Positions 1-7,744 of a stretch of 44,262 nt of DNA are shown piece after piece; the stretch's first letter is position 1; every line of letters begins with the position of its first letter. A model generated the notes under the pieces. It was given only the letters and a program-made list of their open reading frames with translations, was not told where the DNA came from and did no database searches. Location: assembly GCA_905235735.1 (NCBI GenBank), contig CAJOMU010000012.1:1-44262 (forward strand). The letters run 5' to 3'. This DNA comes from an uncultured Synergistales bacterium (GTDB lineage: Bacteria > Synergistota > Synergistia > Synergistales > Aminobacteriaceae). The position numbers and the translations under genes are program-made.

Positions 1-113
1 AAAAATTATTTTAATAATTTAATAGACGAAGTAAATCATATTTTTTAAATTATATTTTTATTTAAAAAGCTAGGCAGGGACAAAACAAAAAGATTATTTT
101 ACGAGAAGGAAGA

Positions 114-143
114 TTGACAAGCATGGAGCAATATCGTTATAAT
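114..143 (+). promoter_or_regulatory. Consensus sigma-70-type promoter upstream of the glycosyltransferase-like ORF
   Basis: A perfect -35 hexamer TTGACA (114-119) and a perfect -10 hexamer TATAAT (138-143) are separated by 18 bp. Transcription should start near position 150, inside the 7-bp repeats that follow. The ATG at 142 overlaps the -10 element, so it cannot be the start codon of a transcript made from this promoter. The match of both hexamers is seen directly; activity is inferred. Confidence 0.65.
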
Positions 144-1191
144 GGCTCACGGCTCACGGCTCACGGCTCACGACCATTTATGCACGCAAGACGCATCAAA
201 TGAACCGCAGTTTGTAGTTTACGGTAATCCACTAGGAGGATTTCTTACGTCAGCAAAATCACATGGTGCATTCCTGAGCACAAATATTACCAACAAGTTT
301 ATTTATCAGTTTTTTCGTGTACATACAGCGTGGAAACTGAACAGAATTATTGAGCTTCCGTATCAGTTTTTGTGGGAAAAACTGATATTAGACGATACGG
401 GCATATCACGCGATAAGAGAATATACTTTATCTTCACAGAAGGTTTCAGATTTGCATATTCACGGAATTATCTCAAGTATCTCAGAAAAAAATACAAAGA
501 CTGCAGGTTAATGTTCTATTTCAGGAATCCTATTGTTCGTCCTCATCTTATTCTGTTAGAACAATGGAATTTCCTGAAAGATTATTACGATGCGGGCATA
601 ACATTCAACCGAAGCGATGCAGAAAAACTCGGTCTGCTGTTCACAGACTACTGGCCTTGCGTACTGCCTGAGAAGAATTTTGAGCCAGAAAATCAAAGTG
701 ATGTATTCTTTGTTGGACAGGCAAAAGACAGACTGAATAAGGTACTTTCTGCTTATGAGAAGTTGAGAGGAGCAGGCCTAAAATGTGATTTCTGGGTATC
801 AGGAGTTCTTGATAGTGAACAGAGATATGCTGATGATATACATTATGTGAGCAGAAGCACAATGCAATTCCTGACTTACGATGAAGTTCTGCAGCATGTC
901 ATGAACACAAAATGTGTACTGGAGATATTGCCATTCAATCAGAATTACAGTTCACTCAGGGTAAATGAAGCTCTCTGGTATCGCAAAAAATTACTCACAA
1001 CGAATCTCGAAGCTCCAACTGAATGGTTCTACAATCCTGAAATTGTGCAGGTATTCAGCGATGCAGAAGACATAGACACGGAATTTATTTCACGACCGTT
1101 AAGCCCTGAAGACGAACACAGAATCTATGACAACATGAACGTTGGAGACTGGAATATATTCGCTGACTTCATCATAAAGAACGTACACTAA
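142..1191 (+). CDS. Glycosyltransferase-like protein, start uncertain, possibly 5'-truncated
   Basis: The frame is open for 349 codons. From about residue 25 it reads like a soluble nucleotide-sugar-type enzyme, with a hydrophobic strand then 'YGNPLGGF' and a C-terminal half with 'NEALWYRKKLLTT', the sort of segment seen in GT-B glycosyltransferases. I recognise no exact family. The first 15 codons are encoded by the 7-bp repeats, and the ATG at 142 lies inside a -10 hexamer, so the listed start is only the most upstream in-frame ATG. Another ATG at 123 has an upstream AGAAGGAAG but is out of frame and stops at 201. No good in-frame alternative start exists before residue 120. The gene may therefore be 5'-truncated, or its start may be shifted by the repeat number. 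It converges with the next gene, overlapping by 4 bp. A surface-glycan role is inferred from the sugar-nucleotide neighbour. Confidence 0.6.
   Translation: MAHGSRLTAHDHLCTQDASNEPQFVVYGNPLGGFLTSAKSHGAFLSTNITNKFIYQFFRVHTAWKLNRIIELPYQFLWEKLILDDTGISRDKRIYFIFTEGFRFAYSRNYLKYLRKKYKDCRLMFYFRNPIVRPHLILLEQWNFLKDYYDAGITFNRSDAEKLGLLFTDYWPCVLPEKNFEPENQSDVFFVGQAKDRLNKVLSAYEKLRGAGLKCDFWVSGVLDSEQRYADDIHYVSRSTMQFLTYDEVLQHVMNTKCVLEILPFNQNYSSLRVNEALWYRKKLLTTNLEAPTEWFYNPEIVQVFSDAEDIDTEFISRPLSPEDEHRIYDNMNVGDWNIFADFIIKNVH
144..171 (+). repeat. Four tandem copies of the heptamer GGCTCAC
   Basis: Four perfect head-to-tail copies of GGCTCAC occupy 144-150, 151-157, 158-164 and 165-171. They directly follow the -10 hexamer of the promoter at 114-143 and lie at the 5' edge of the downstream ORF. 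Seven is not a multiple of three, so gain or loss of a unit would change the reading frame of anything translated across it. It would also change the spacing of a leader. Confidence 0.9.
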
Positions 1192-2039
1192 ATGCTTTCG
1201 GTCTCAGATATGCTTTCACTCAGCGTGTATGCTCTGTAGTCATGAATGTAATCACTCATGCTCATATCATACGCGAGGCTCCCGAATGCCTTTCGGATTT
1301 TCCCTGAGAACCGCGACATGAATTGCACTGCACCTTCAAGATTGCGAATCAAACTCATTCTGTGATGATGAACATCGGCAATCATCTTCACGAGCATTGA
1401 AGTATTAGAGTAAATTCCGTTCTGAGGCCAGAATATTCCATGTGCATTATCATCAATCATCAGTCGAACGAACTCAGCCATGTTTTTGATGTAAAGCATT
1501 GACCGAAAATTTTTCACATACGGGAATGCAGGAAGTCTCTGCGCAATCTTCGATAGGAGAACATAATTTCCATTGCAGTTTCTTCCGTAAATCATTGGGC
1601 ATCTCAGTATGCACACTTTGAAATTTTCACTCTCAAGAGACCGAAGCATATTCTCTGCTCTAACTTTACTTTCACCGTAATAGCTTGAAGGATTAACTTG
1701 CGTATCACGAGTTATAATCCCGGATTGATTTCCGTAGACGATTGATGAACTCATGAAGATGAACTGCCTCACGCCGTCATTCATGGCCTTATGTGCAGTG
1801 TCATATGCTAACTGTGAGTTCACCGCGTAATATGCCTCTTTGTCAGAACCTTTTGTGCTGTCGTGTGCAATCCCTGCAACGTGAAATACAGAATCTAATC
1901 TCGAAAAATTTTCAGACTTCCATGATTCACCTCTAAGGCTTATCGTTCGAGTTTCATATTCATTCGGCCATTGCGATAAATATTCCTTCAATGCGTTTCC
2001 TGTGTAGCTGTTAATTCCTGTGATTAATATGCGTTTCAT
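1188..2039 (-). CDS. NAD-dependent nucleotide-sugar epimerase/4-reductase (SDR family)
   Basis: This 283-residue protein belongs to the extended short-chain dehydrogenase family. The N-terminus 'MKRILITGINSYTG' carries the Rossmann dinucleotide loop. 'SSSIVYG' followed by 'YYGESK' supplies the catalytic Ser and the YxxxK pair. A later stretch, 'LRCPMIYG', is typical of UDP-sugar epimerases and of the 4-keto reductases that make FucNAc or QuiNAc (WbpK/WbpV type). The substrate cannot be read from sequence. I chose the ATG at 2039 because it precedes the Rossmann strand and follows GGAGGG on the minus strand. The frame is open 15 codons further upstream but without domain content. Its product would feed a surface polysaccharide, consistent with the convergent glycosyltransferase-like ORF. 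Confidence 0.8.
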   Translation of the reverse strand: MKRILITGINSYTGNALKEYLSQWPNEYETRTISLRGESWKSENFSRLDSVFHVAGIAHDSTKGSDKEAYYAVNSQLAYDTAHKAMNDGVRQFIFMSSSIVYGNQSGIITRDTQVNPSSYYGESKVRAENMLRSLESENFKVCILRCPMIYGRNCNGNYVLLSKIAQRLPAFPYVKNFRSMLYIKNMAEFVRLMIDDNAHGIFWPQNGIYSNTSMLVKMIADVHHHRMSLIRNLEGAVQFMSRFSGKIRKAFGSLAYDMSMSDYIHDYRAYTLSESISETESI

Positions 2040-2087
2040 GACAAAAAAAAATTCCCTCCCGTTTAATGAGAGGGATTGTAACATCTT

Positions 2088-3755
2088 TTAATGAGCCGTA
2101 GCTATATTCTTATCAACTTTGGGTGAAATTAATTCCTTCCAGCAGTGATATACAACTAATACTGCAAGTGTCATCAATGCCAATGCAATAACAAGCTGCA
2201 TACCGTCAACCATAGGAACGAAATTTCCTGCGTTCACTTTCTCAATGATGTTATAGACACTGATAGCTAATGCCGACATAGTTACGATGAACATAAATGT
2301 CATTGGCACATAAAGCATCCAGCCTTTTCTCCCCGTAACTCTCAGGAAGACAGAAAGAGCAGTGAGTACCAGAGCAGAAAGAAGCTGATTTGCCGCACCG
2401 AAGAGAGGCCATATATTCGCATAACCTGCAAGGCACAAAGTATATGCGAATGCTAAAGTGATTACCGTTGAAACAACAGTCTCAATGAATCCCTTATCGC
2501 CGCCTTCAGCAGGTGAGAAGAATTCCTGAAGAGACATTCTGCCGATTCGGGTAACTGCATCAATGGTAGTCATAGCGAGAGCAGAAACGCACATCATGAT
2601 TACGCATGAGGAAACGTGAGCGGGAAGACCGAACATAGTGAAGAATTCACCTACAGCACTTCCGAATATCTGAAACGGATTGCCTGTAGGAAGTCCGCCG
2701 CCTTTTACTGCTGAACATGCAATGACCAGCGCAACAACACCGAGCAAAGTTTCAACGATCATTGCACCGTAACCTACAGTGAGCATGTCGCGTTCATTTG
2801 CGATTGACTTCGATGATGTACCTGAAGATACGAGGCTGTGAAATCCCGATACTGCACCGCAAGCTATAGTGATGAAGAGCATGGGGAACAATGGCTGATT
2901 TTTCACTGTCCATCCTACGAACATTGGTGCCTCTATTGTCGGGTTAGCTACGATGATTCCGATTGCTCCTCCTAAGATCATTCCAAGAAGTAGGAATACG
3001 CTCAGATAATCACGAGGCTGTTTCAGTAACCACATAGGCATAACGGAAGCTATGAAGCAATACCCGAAGACGATATAACGCCATGTCTGAGCATCATAGT
3101 ACAATGGGTTCGCAATGCCTGCCCATAACATTGCGATAACGAGAACGACACCGACTATAAATTTTGAGAGTTCACCTGACTTTGAGAATCTCATGAACAC
3201 TCCGAAGATCATTGCTACGAATATATATATCATTGAGATTGAAGCCGCTGATGCACCGGGAACATTCTGACCTCCGTCTTTGGTGAAACCGTTGAATGTT
3301 CCTGCGAGAATATCAGCGAAGGCAGCAATGACCAGCAGCGTGAACAGCCAGCAGAATAACAGAAATAATTTTCGTCCTGTCCTTCCGATATAGCGTTCAA
3401 TAATCAGTCCCATAGATTTGCCTTCATTCTTGACGGAAGCGTACAGAGCTGTGAAATCCTGAACTGCACCGAAGAATACGCCTCCGACTAAGAGCCATAA
3501 GAATGCGGGAAGCCATCCGAACATTACGGCGATAATTGGGCCTGTAACTGGGCCAGCACCAGTGATTGAGTTGAACTGATGCGAGAATACAGTGAATCTT
3601 GATGCAGGTACATAATCCTGTCCGTCCTCGAATCTGTAAGCAGGAGTTTTAGCAGTCTCGTCGATTCCCCAAGTTTTAACGAGCCATCTTCCATAGAGGA
3701 TGTATGCGAGTAACAATACGACTATGGCGATAGCTACGAGAGTTAAACCATTCAT
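2088..3755 (-). CDS. cstA: CstA-family peptide/pyruvate transporter
   Basis: This is a 555-residue polytopic membrane protein of the carbon starvation A family, which imports peptides or pyruvate in characterised members. Visible family blocks are 'FSHQFNSITGAGPVTGPI' near residue 57, 'FHSLVSSGTSSKSIANE' near the middle, 'TTIDAVTRIGRMSLQEF' and 'WPLFGAANQLLSALVLT'. It is shorter than E. coli CstA (about 700 residues), as is common for the anaerobe branch. The ATG at 3755 is preceded by AGAAGGA. It has its own consensus promoter at 3794-3821, and a terminator ends the upstream gene, so it is probably transcribed alone. Whether the substrate is peptide or pyruvate is not decidable here. Confidence 0.93.
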   Translation of the reverse strand: MNGLTLVAIAIVVLLLAYILYGRWLVKTWGIDETAKTPAYRFEDGQDYVPASRFTVFSHQFNSITGAGPVTGPIIAVMFGWLPAFLWLLVGGVFFGAVQDFTALYASVKNEGKSMGLIIERYIGRTGRKLFLLFCWLFTLLVIAAFADILAGTFNGFTKDGGQNVPGASAASISMIYIFVAMIFGVFMRFSKSGELSKFIVGVVLVIAMLWAGIANPLYYDAQTWRYIVFGYCFIASVMPMWLLKQPRDYLSVFLLLGMILGGAIGIIVANPTIEAPMFVGWTVKNQPLFPMLFITIACGAVSGFHSLVSSGTSSKSIANERDMLTVGYGAMIVETLLGVVALVIACSAVKGGGLPTGNPFQIFGSAVGEFFTMFGLPAHVSSCVIMMCVSALAMTTIDAVTRIGRMSLQEFFSPAEGGDKGFIETVVSTVITLAFAYTLCLAGYANIWPLFGAANQLLSALVLTALSVFLRVTGRKGWMLYVPMTFMFIVTMSALAISVYNIIEKVNAGNFVPMVDGMQLVIALALMTLAVLVVYHCWKELISPKVDKNIATAH

Positions 3756-3793
3756 GAAAACTTTTCCTTCTTTCGTGTTAATGAATTCAGAAT

Positions 3794-3821
3794 TTTATAA
3801 CACCGGAAAAATTTTTGTCAA
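3794..3821 (-). promoter_or_regulatory. Sigma-70-type promoter for cstA
   Basis: On the minus strand TTGACA (3816-3821) and TATAAA (3794-3799) are 16 bp apart. The -10 lies about 40 bases upstream of the cstA ATG, leaving a short leader with the ribosome-binding site. It sits between the terminator of the upstream gene and cstA. Confidence 0.65.
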
Positions 3822-3841
3822 TTTCGATTCAATCAGCGCAC

Positions 3842-3874
3842 AAAAAAAGACAGCTCCGTTTTTTCGGAACTGCC
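3842..3874 (-). terminator. Rho-independent terminator of the exported-protein gene
   Basis: On the minus strand a 10-bp stem (3865-3874 with 3849-3858, two G-T pairs) closes a six-A loop and is followed by seven T (3842-3848). It starts 22 bases after the stop codon at 3896. Confidence 0.85.
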
Positions 3875-3895
3875 TCTGACTTTGCGAATGAGTCT

Positions 3896-4423
3896 TCAAT
3901 CACGTACACGAATCTTCAGATAGCGAAGAACAGAAGCATCTTCAGATCTGTCTTCTCGTTTGTTGGACAGTTTAATGTAATAATCTCCTGTTCTTGCCGG
4001 TATTGTTCTGCCTCTGAGTGATTCAAGCCGTCTCTCGCCTTTGACCCTGCGAATCGCATAGACACCTTCAACTCTTCTTCCGCTGACTTTGAATGAATTT
4101 GTTTTTCTCGATACTCTGACAGACACGCTTGCATTCTGTCTTGTGTAACCTTCATCCACTAATATCTGAGCGATGACTGAAGGATTATCATCCTGAGTTT
4201 CGATTCGTATTTCCGAAGGCATAGAGATGGTTTTGTTTCCCTTCACGCGCATTGTTTCATCGCCTACGAGCAGAATGAGATCGCCTTCAAAGGTAATTGT
4301 GTCTCTTACTGGCTGAGGTTTAGGAGGAATTCTTTTTCTTCTGGAAGCAGAGGATGCCATGCTTGCGAATATCATTATTGCGATGAGTGCGCATAAAACT
4401 TTGAATAAAATTGAACGCTTCAT
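3896..4423 (-). CDS. Small exported protein of unknown function
   Basis: This 175-residue protein begins with a classical signal peptide: 'MKRS', a hydrophobic run 'LCALIAIMIFASMASSA', then a basic stretch. The mature part is basic and beta-rich in appearance, with many Arg residues ('SVRVSRKTN', 'GERRLESLRGR'). I do not recognise a family. The ATG at 4423 is preceded by ACGAGGTGA at good spacing. It is monocistronic: the tRNA operon ends upstream and a strong terminator lies downstream. Location is probably periplasmic, and no function is proposed. Confidence 0.75.
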   Translation of the reverse strand: MKRSILFKVLCALIAIMIFASMASSASRRKRIPPKPQPVRDTITFEGDLILLVGDETMRVKGNKTISMPSEIRIETQDDNPSVIAQILVDEGYTRQNASVSVRVSRKTNSFKVSGRRVEGVYAIRRVKGERRLESLRGRTIPARTGDYYIKLSNKREDRSEDASVLRYLKIRVRD

Positions 4424-4543
4424 GAGTGAATCACCTCGTAAAAATTAATTTTTGGCAATAATACCATAAAGACGCTTTGATACTATACGATAAACATACG
4501 AAACGCTTTGAGAATATATTATTGAATTAATGTGGGATATTAA

Positions 4544-4619
<76 letters not shown>

Positions 4620-4646
4620 TTTATTTGATTGTCATGTTACTTCTGA

Positions 4647-4720
4647 CGCGCCCGGCAGGATTCGAACCCGCTGCCTACAGATCCGAAGTCTGTCGCTCTA
4701 TCCAGATGAGCTACGAGCGC
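4647..4720 (-). tRNA. tRNA-Arg (anticodon TCG)
   Basis: The acceptor stem GCGCTCG pairs with CGGGCGC (one T-G pair). The anticodon loop CTTCGGA gives TCG, which reads CGA. CCA is not encoded, unlike the five other tRNAs in the array: the discriminator G is followed by TCA. Confidence 0.93.
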
Positions 4721-4734
4721 ATACTTTACATTGC

Positions 4735-4812
4735 TGGGGTGAGTGAAGGGACTTGAACCCTCAACCGCCGGAACCACAATCCGAAGCTCTAACCAATTGC
4801 GCTACACTCACC
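4735..4812 (-). tRNA. tRNA-His (anticodon GTG)
   Basis: The anticodon loop TTGTGGT gives GTG. An extra 5' G opposite a C discriminator, the hallmark of tRNA-His, is present before the acceptor stem GTGAGTG/CACTCAC. CCA is encoded. Confidence 0.95.
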
Positions 4813-4834
4813 ATCTTGCTATGTTGCTGACAAC

Positions 4835-4911
4835 TGGCGCGCCCTGCAGGATTCGAACCCGCGGCCTACGGCTTAGAAGGCCGTTGCTCTATCCAGCTGA
4901 GCTAAGAGCGC
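4835..4911 (-). tRNA. tRNA-Arg (anticodon TCT)
   Basis: The acceptor stem GCGCTCT pairs with AGGGCGC. The anticodon loop CTTCTAA gives TCT, which reads AGA. CCA is encoded. It is similar in body sequence to the Arg-TCG tRNA in the same operon. Confidence 0.95.
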
Positions 4912-4940
4912 GTATACTACAATACTGTCTGTCAAATTAC

Positions 4941-5017
4941 TGGAGCGGGAAACGGGATTCGAACCCGCGACCTACGGCTTGGAAGGCCATCGCTCTAGCC
5001 AACTGAGCTATTCCCGC
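4941..5017 (-). tRNA. tRNA-Gly (anticodon TCC)
   Basis: The acceptor stem GCGGGAA pairs with TTCCCGC. The anticodon loop CTTCCAA gives TCC, which reads GGA and GGG. CCA is encoded. Confidence 0.95.
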
Positions 5018-5029
5018 ATATTTTCATTC

Positions 5030-5107
5030 TGGTCGGGACGAGAAGATTCGAACTTCCGACCCCCTGCTCCCAAAGCAGGTGCGCTAACCAGACTGCGCTA
5101 CATCCCG
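5030..5107 (-). tRNA. tRNA-Pro (anticodon TGG)
   Basis: The acceptor stem CGGGATG pairs with CGTCCCG (one T-G pair). The anticodon loop TTTGGGA gives TGG. CCA is encoded. It is the first tRNA of the operon, about 31 bases downstream of the -10 element. Confidence 0.95.
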
Positions 5108-5137
5108 TTGTTGCTTTTGTGCTTTCAACGATTGAGT

Positions 5138-5165
5138 ATTATATCGCTTGCACTCATTTTGTCAA
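5138..5165 (-). promoter_or_regulatory. Consensus promoter of the tRNA operon
   Basis: On the minus strand a perfect TTGACA (5160-5165) and a perfect TATAAT (5138-5143) are 16 bp apart. Transcription should start a few bases upstream of tRNA-Pro. The -35 hexamer lies inside the last codons of the antitoxin-like gene that ends at 5154. Confidence 0.85.
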
Positions 5166-5399
5166 GATTGCCTGTTCTTGCTTTTCTCGTTCTGCTCTCA
5201 CTCTCAGATTATGTTCCCGCATCTTGTCTATGTATGGTTTGCCTGGCCTAAAGCGTGAAAAATCTGTTGCTTCCGGAATGTCTGAAAGGTCTACTTCACG
5301 TCGCTTTGCATCCATTCGCATCAAAAATCTTTTACGTATCTCCTCGCGTTCTTGAGTGTCTTGAACTGCCGCGAGAATATCATGCAAGCCCATAAGCAT
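5154..5399 (-). CDS. Probable antitoxin partner of the BrnT-like toxin
   Basis: This 81-residue charged protein starts at the ATG at 5399. GAGGAGG sits at good spacing before that ATG, inside the toxin gene. The frame is open 9 codons further upstream, but that part is covered by the toxin coding sequence and lacks a ribosome site. It contains a helical, highly charged body and 'DLSDIPEATDFS', reminiscent of BrnA-type antitoxins, but I see no clear ribbon-helix-helix domain. Assignment rests mainly on position: it overlaps the 3' end of a DUF497/BrnT toxin gene by 20 bp, the normal toxin-then-antitoxin order of brnTA. Its own 3' end carries the -35 element of the tRNA promoter. Confidence 0.65.
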   Translation of the reverse strand: MLMGLHDILAAVQDTQEREEIRKRFLMRMDAKRREVDLSDIPEATDFSRFRPGKPYIDKMREHNLRVRAEREKQEQAILTK

Positions 5400-5718
5400 A
5401 AAATTCTGCCTCCTCTTTTGTCGCATTTCTTGCTGATATTATACGGATTACATCTTCGTTGTTCAACGTTATACGTTCAACATAAACCATATACATTATA
5501 TCGCCGTAAACTACGCCGACAGCCTGCAATCTTTCTTCACCTGTGTATTCGTCGTATGAATTTACTTCTATCCACATATTTTCGTCTAAGAATATTGCTG
5601 CTGCCTCAGCGAAACTTACTCCGTGTTTTCGCAAATTAATCTCTGCTTTCTTATCGTCCCATGTGAATAATATTCCATTAACCTCAAATTTAACCTTGCC
5701 GTATTCAATCATTCTCAT
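5380..5718 (-). CDS. brnT: BrnT-like (DUF497) toxin
   Basis: This 112-residue protein shows the BrnT/DUF497 signature 'FTWDDKKAEINLRKHGVSF' near residues 18-36, then a central strand region and C-terminal 'VIRIISARNATKEE', where the family has its conserved Arg-Ala segment. Characterised BrnT proteins are RelE-fold ribonucleases neutralised by BrnA. The family normally has about 90-100 residues, so this one is complete. The ATG at 5718 is preceded by GGAGG with a slightly long spacer. The gene overlaps the next one by 20 bp, which suggests translational coupling and autoregulation. The pair sits beside a tRNA array, a common insertion position. Confidence 0.85.
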   Translation of the reverse strand: MRMIEYGKVKFEVNGILFTWDDKKAEINLRKHGVSFAEAAAIFLDENMWIEVNSYDEYTGEERLQAVGVVYGDIMYMVYVERITLNNEDVIRIISARNATKEEAEFYAYGLA

Positions 5719-5802
5719 ATTTTCACTCTACCTCCTTCAAGATGTCCTGACTGAGAATATAATACAGGCCTCACAGAAATTATCACACGAGGATATATTT
5801 TT

Positions 5803-6733
5803 TTACGGTCGTTGTCTTTCAGTGATAAGTTTTGTTCCAAGAACGTATCGTCCGGGAATGGAATCGCATTTACTACATAGCAAAAGATTCCTTCTTCCGT
5901 TAGCAAGCATCTCAGTGCGTATCTTTCTGTATTTTTCTGATGTCCACACTTCTGCAATGCTCTGAACATTCAAATCACCTAACGTATATTTTCCGAGTGC
6001 ATCATTGCAACACAAGCTCACTTCACCCGTTGGCCTTATGACTAACTGCATGAATGGAAGCGTGCAAAGCATATTAACAGCTCTTTTATCATTAGTGCCT
6101 TGTTTATTAGGGGCTTGGCCTCCTCGAGATGAGAGTACTTCATTCTGAAGCCTGAAAGAAAAATTCACACGTTCGCCAAGTTCATGATGTTCCTGAAGGT
6201 AATCATAAATCTTCTGGAGTTCAGGAGAATTTATTTCTTTGTTGTCGTTGTAGTTATCGATTATGAGTTTATCAAGATATGGCATGATTTCAATGAACTT
6301 CTCAAATGTAAGCAAACTTCCGTTTGTGTAGAGCCAGAATACAGCTTTGGGAAGTTTTTCGTTTGCGTACTTGTGGAAATTTATTATGCGTTCATCAAGG
6401 AAAGGCTCGTTGTTGGAATAAAGGGATATTCCTCTTGTATAATCCATTTCTGATAGCTCATCAATTATTTTCTTGAAAAGCTCTTCCGTCATTTTTGCGT
6501 AAGGTCTTTGCGGTTGATTCACATTTACGGGGCAGAAGGGACATATACCGTTGCATCTGTTCAATGTTTCAATTTCTATTGTCTCAATGTTTACCCCCCC
6601 CCCTCATAAATGATTGATTAATCCATTTTCGAATATTTCTATCGTTTTTACGCAATTTTAAATCATGATAGCAATCCAACATAAAATTCGGACACACTTT
6701 TTTCACTGCCTGCTTGATGGCATGAAAAATCAT
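5803..6733 (-). pseudogene. Radical SAM/SPASM protein interrupted by a frameshift at a G10 tract
   Basis: The downstream part encodes 'RCNGICPFC', a CxxxCxxC radical SAM cluster site, 'SLYSNNEPFLD', and a C-terminal SPASM-like part ('SLCCND' ... 'LLCSKCD'), ending at 5803. The open stretch starts only at the cysteine motif, without the usual preceding strand. Upstream, an ATG at 6733 with AAGGAGG 10 bases before it opens a frame that runs into ten G (6594-6603) and stops 4 codons after. With nine G the two parts join: '..NQSFMRGGVNIETIEIE' then 'TLNRCNGICPFC', giving about 309 residues, a normal length. The break is therefore a one-base difference in a homopolymer: phase variation, decay or a sequencing error. 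Function would be peptide or glycan modification; the substrate is unknown. Confidence 0.75.
6594..6603 (-). repeat. Homopolymer of ten G (coding strand) inside the radical SAM gene
   Basis: Ten consecutive C on the plus strand read as G10 in the gene. Nine or twelve G would keep the frame open from the ATG at 6733 through the radical SAM domain; ten does not. Such tracts are prone to slipped-strand change. Confidence 0.9.
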
Positions 6734-6763
6734 TCTGCATTTACCTCCTTATAAAAGTTTTTG

Positions 6764-7744
6764 TTATTGTAACATACTCATGATGAGATTCGATAATTCT
6801 TCTGGACTGCCATTCTCATTGAACATCTCCGCTTTCTCTGACAGTTTCACAAATTCACACGCATTCTTGTACTGGTGATTGTCCATCGCTCCAGGCCACG
6901 GAATTGTTATCGCAGGCATTCCCCACTTCAATGCCTCCGCTAATGTCGATCCTCCTGCTCTGCATACTAGTACATCAGCAACAGAGTAGAACGGATTCGT
7001 GTCCCATTGAGGAAGAATGTAATGTGCATTCCCATCATCGTATCTCTCCTTTGAGGACAGGAACACAAATTCGCATTCTTCACACTTGGCCGCTGTCTTC
7101 GTGAGTAAATCTCTCAACGGCCCGCTCCCTAATGAACCTCCTGCTACACATACTATCTTTGCGTTCTCGTTTATGCTCTCAAGTCCAAGACACTTTAATG
7201 ATTCTCGTCGTGAAAGTCTTACAGGTTCTCTCACTGGAATTCCTGTGTACGTGAAATTCTTTATCCCCTCGCAGACTGGCCAGCCCGTTATTATTCTCAC
7301 TCCTAACCTCGATGCTAGACGCGCTACCCGTCCGGCTACCGTGTTCTGTTCATGAAGCGTTACAGGGATTCGTCTTAGCAATGCAATCATCATAGGCGCA
7401 AATGATATGTACCCTCCAAACAGATATACCTCGTCAGGCTTGAAACTCTTCATGTATCGTGATGTGAATCTTAATGAACGAATCACATCGGCTATCCTCA
7501 AAAAGATTTTCGTGATTGAACTTGTTCCCATTGGTGAACCTTCAAGAGGCAATATCACAGGCTCAATTCCTGAGGCATTATATATCTCGCGCTCAAGTTT
7601 TCTTGTCCCGCATAACCAAGACACAACTGCTCCGTTATTCTCAAGGTCTCGCCCGAATACTATCGCCGGGAATATATGTCCTCCTGTTCCACCTGAAGCT
7701 ATTATTACCCGTTTTGATTCATTCTTCTCTTTCATTTCATTCAT
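6764..7744 (-). CDS. murG: MurG, lipid II synthesis GlcNAc transferase
   Basis: This enzyme transfers GlcNAc from UDP-GlcNAc to lipid I on the inner face of the membrane to make lipid II. The protein is about 326 residues and has both GT28 halves. 'IASGGTGGHIFPA' near the N-terminus is the first glycine-rich loop, 'LHEQNTVAGR' follows, and the C-terminal half has 'VCRAGGSTLAEAL' and 'IPWPGAMDNHQ', the UDP-GlcNAc binding segment. The start is chosen at the ATG at 7744, which overlaps the end of ftsW. An in-frame ATG at 7735 is equally possible, and the frame stays open to 7768. The gene is the third of murD-ftsW-murG. No murC follows, as it often does; the radical SAM gene comes next. Confidence 0.95.
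   Translation of the reverse strand: MNEMKEKNESKRVIIASGGTGGHIFPAIVFGRDLENNGAVVSWLCGTRKLEREIYNASGIEPVILPLEGSPMGTSSITKIFLRIADVIRSLRFTSRYMKSFKPDEVYLFGGYISFAPMMIALLRRIPVTLHEQNTVAGRVARLASRLGVRIITGWPVCEGIKNFTYTGIPVREPVRLSRRESLKCLGLESINENAKIVCVAGGSLGSGPLRDLLTKTAAKCEECEFVFLSSKERYDDGNAHYILPQWDTNPFYSVADVLVCRAGGSTLAEALKWGMPAITIPWPGAMDNHQYKNACEFVKLSEKAEMFNENGSPEELSNLIMSMLQ

Noticed and set aside
1-113. Possible replication origin or integration site in the very AT-rich left edge
   Set aside because: No DnaA-box cluster, iterons or direct repeats are visible. AT richness alone is not evidence.
4743-5251. Open frames on the plus strand across the tRNA cluster that read like small hypothetical proteins
   Set aside because: They are antisense translations of the tRNA genes (Arg, His, Gly and Pro T-arms give repeated 'RDSNPRPT'-like strings). 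Such frames are a well-known annotation artefact.
5715-5969. 84-codon frame on the minus strand between the radical SAM gene and the BrnT-like gene
   Set aside because: It overlaps the SPASM end of the radical SAM gene in another frame and has no recognisable domain or ribosome site.
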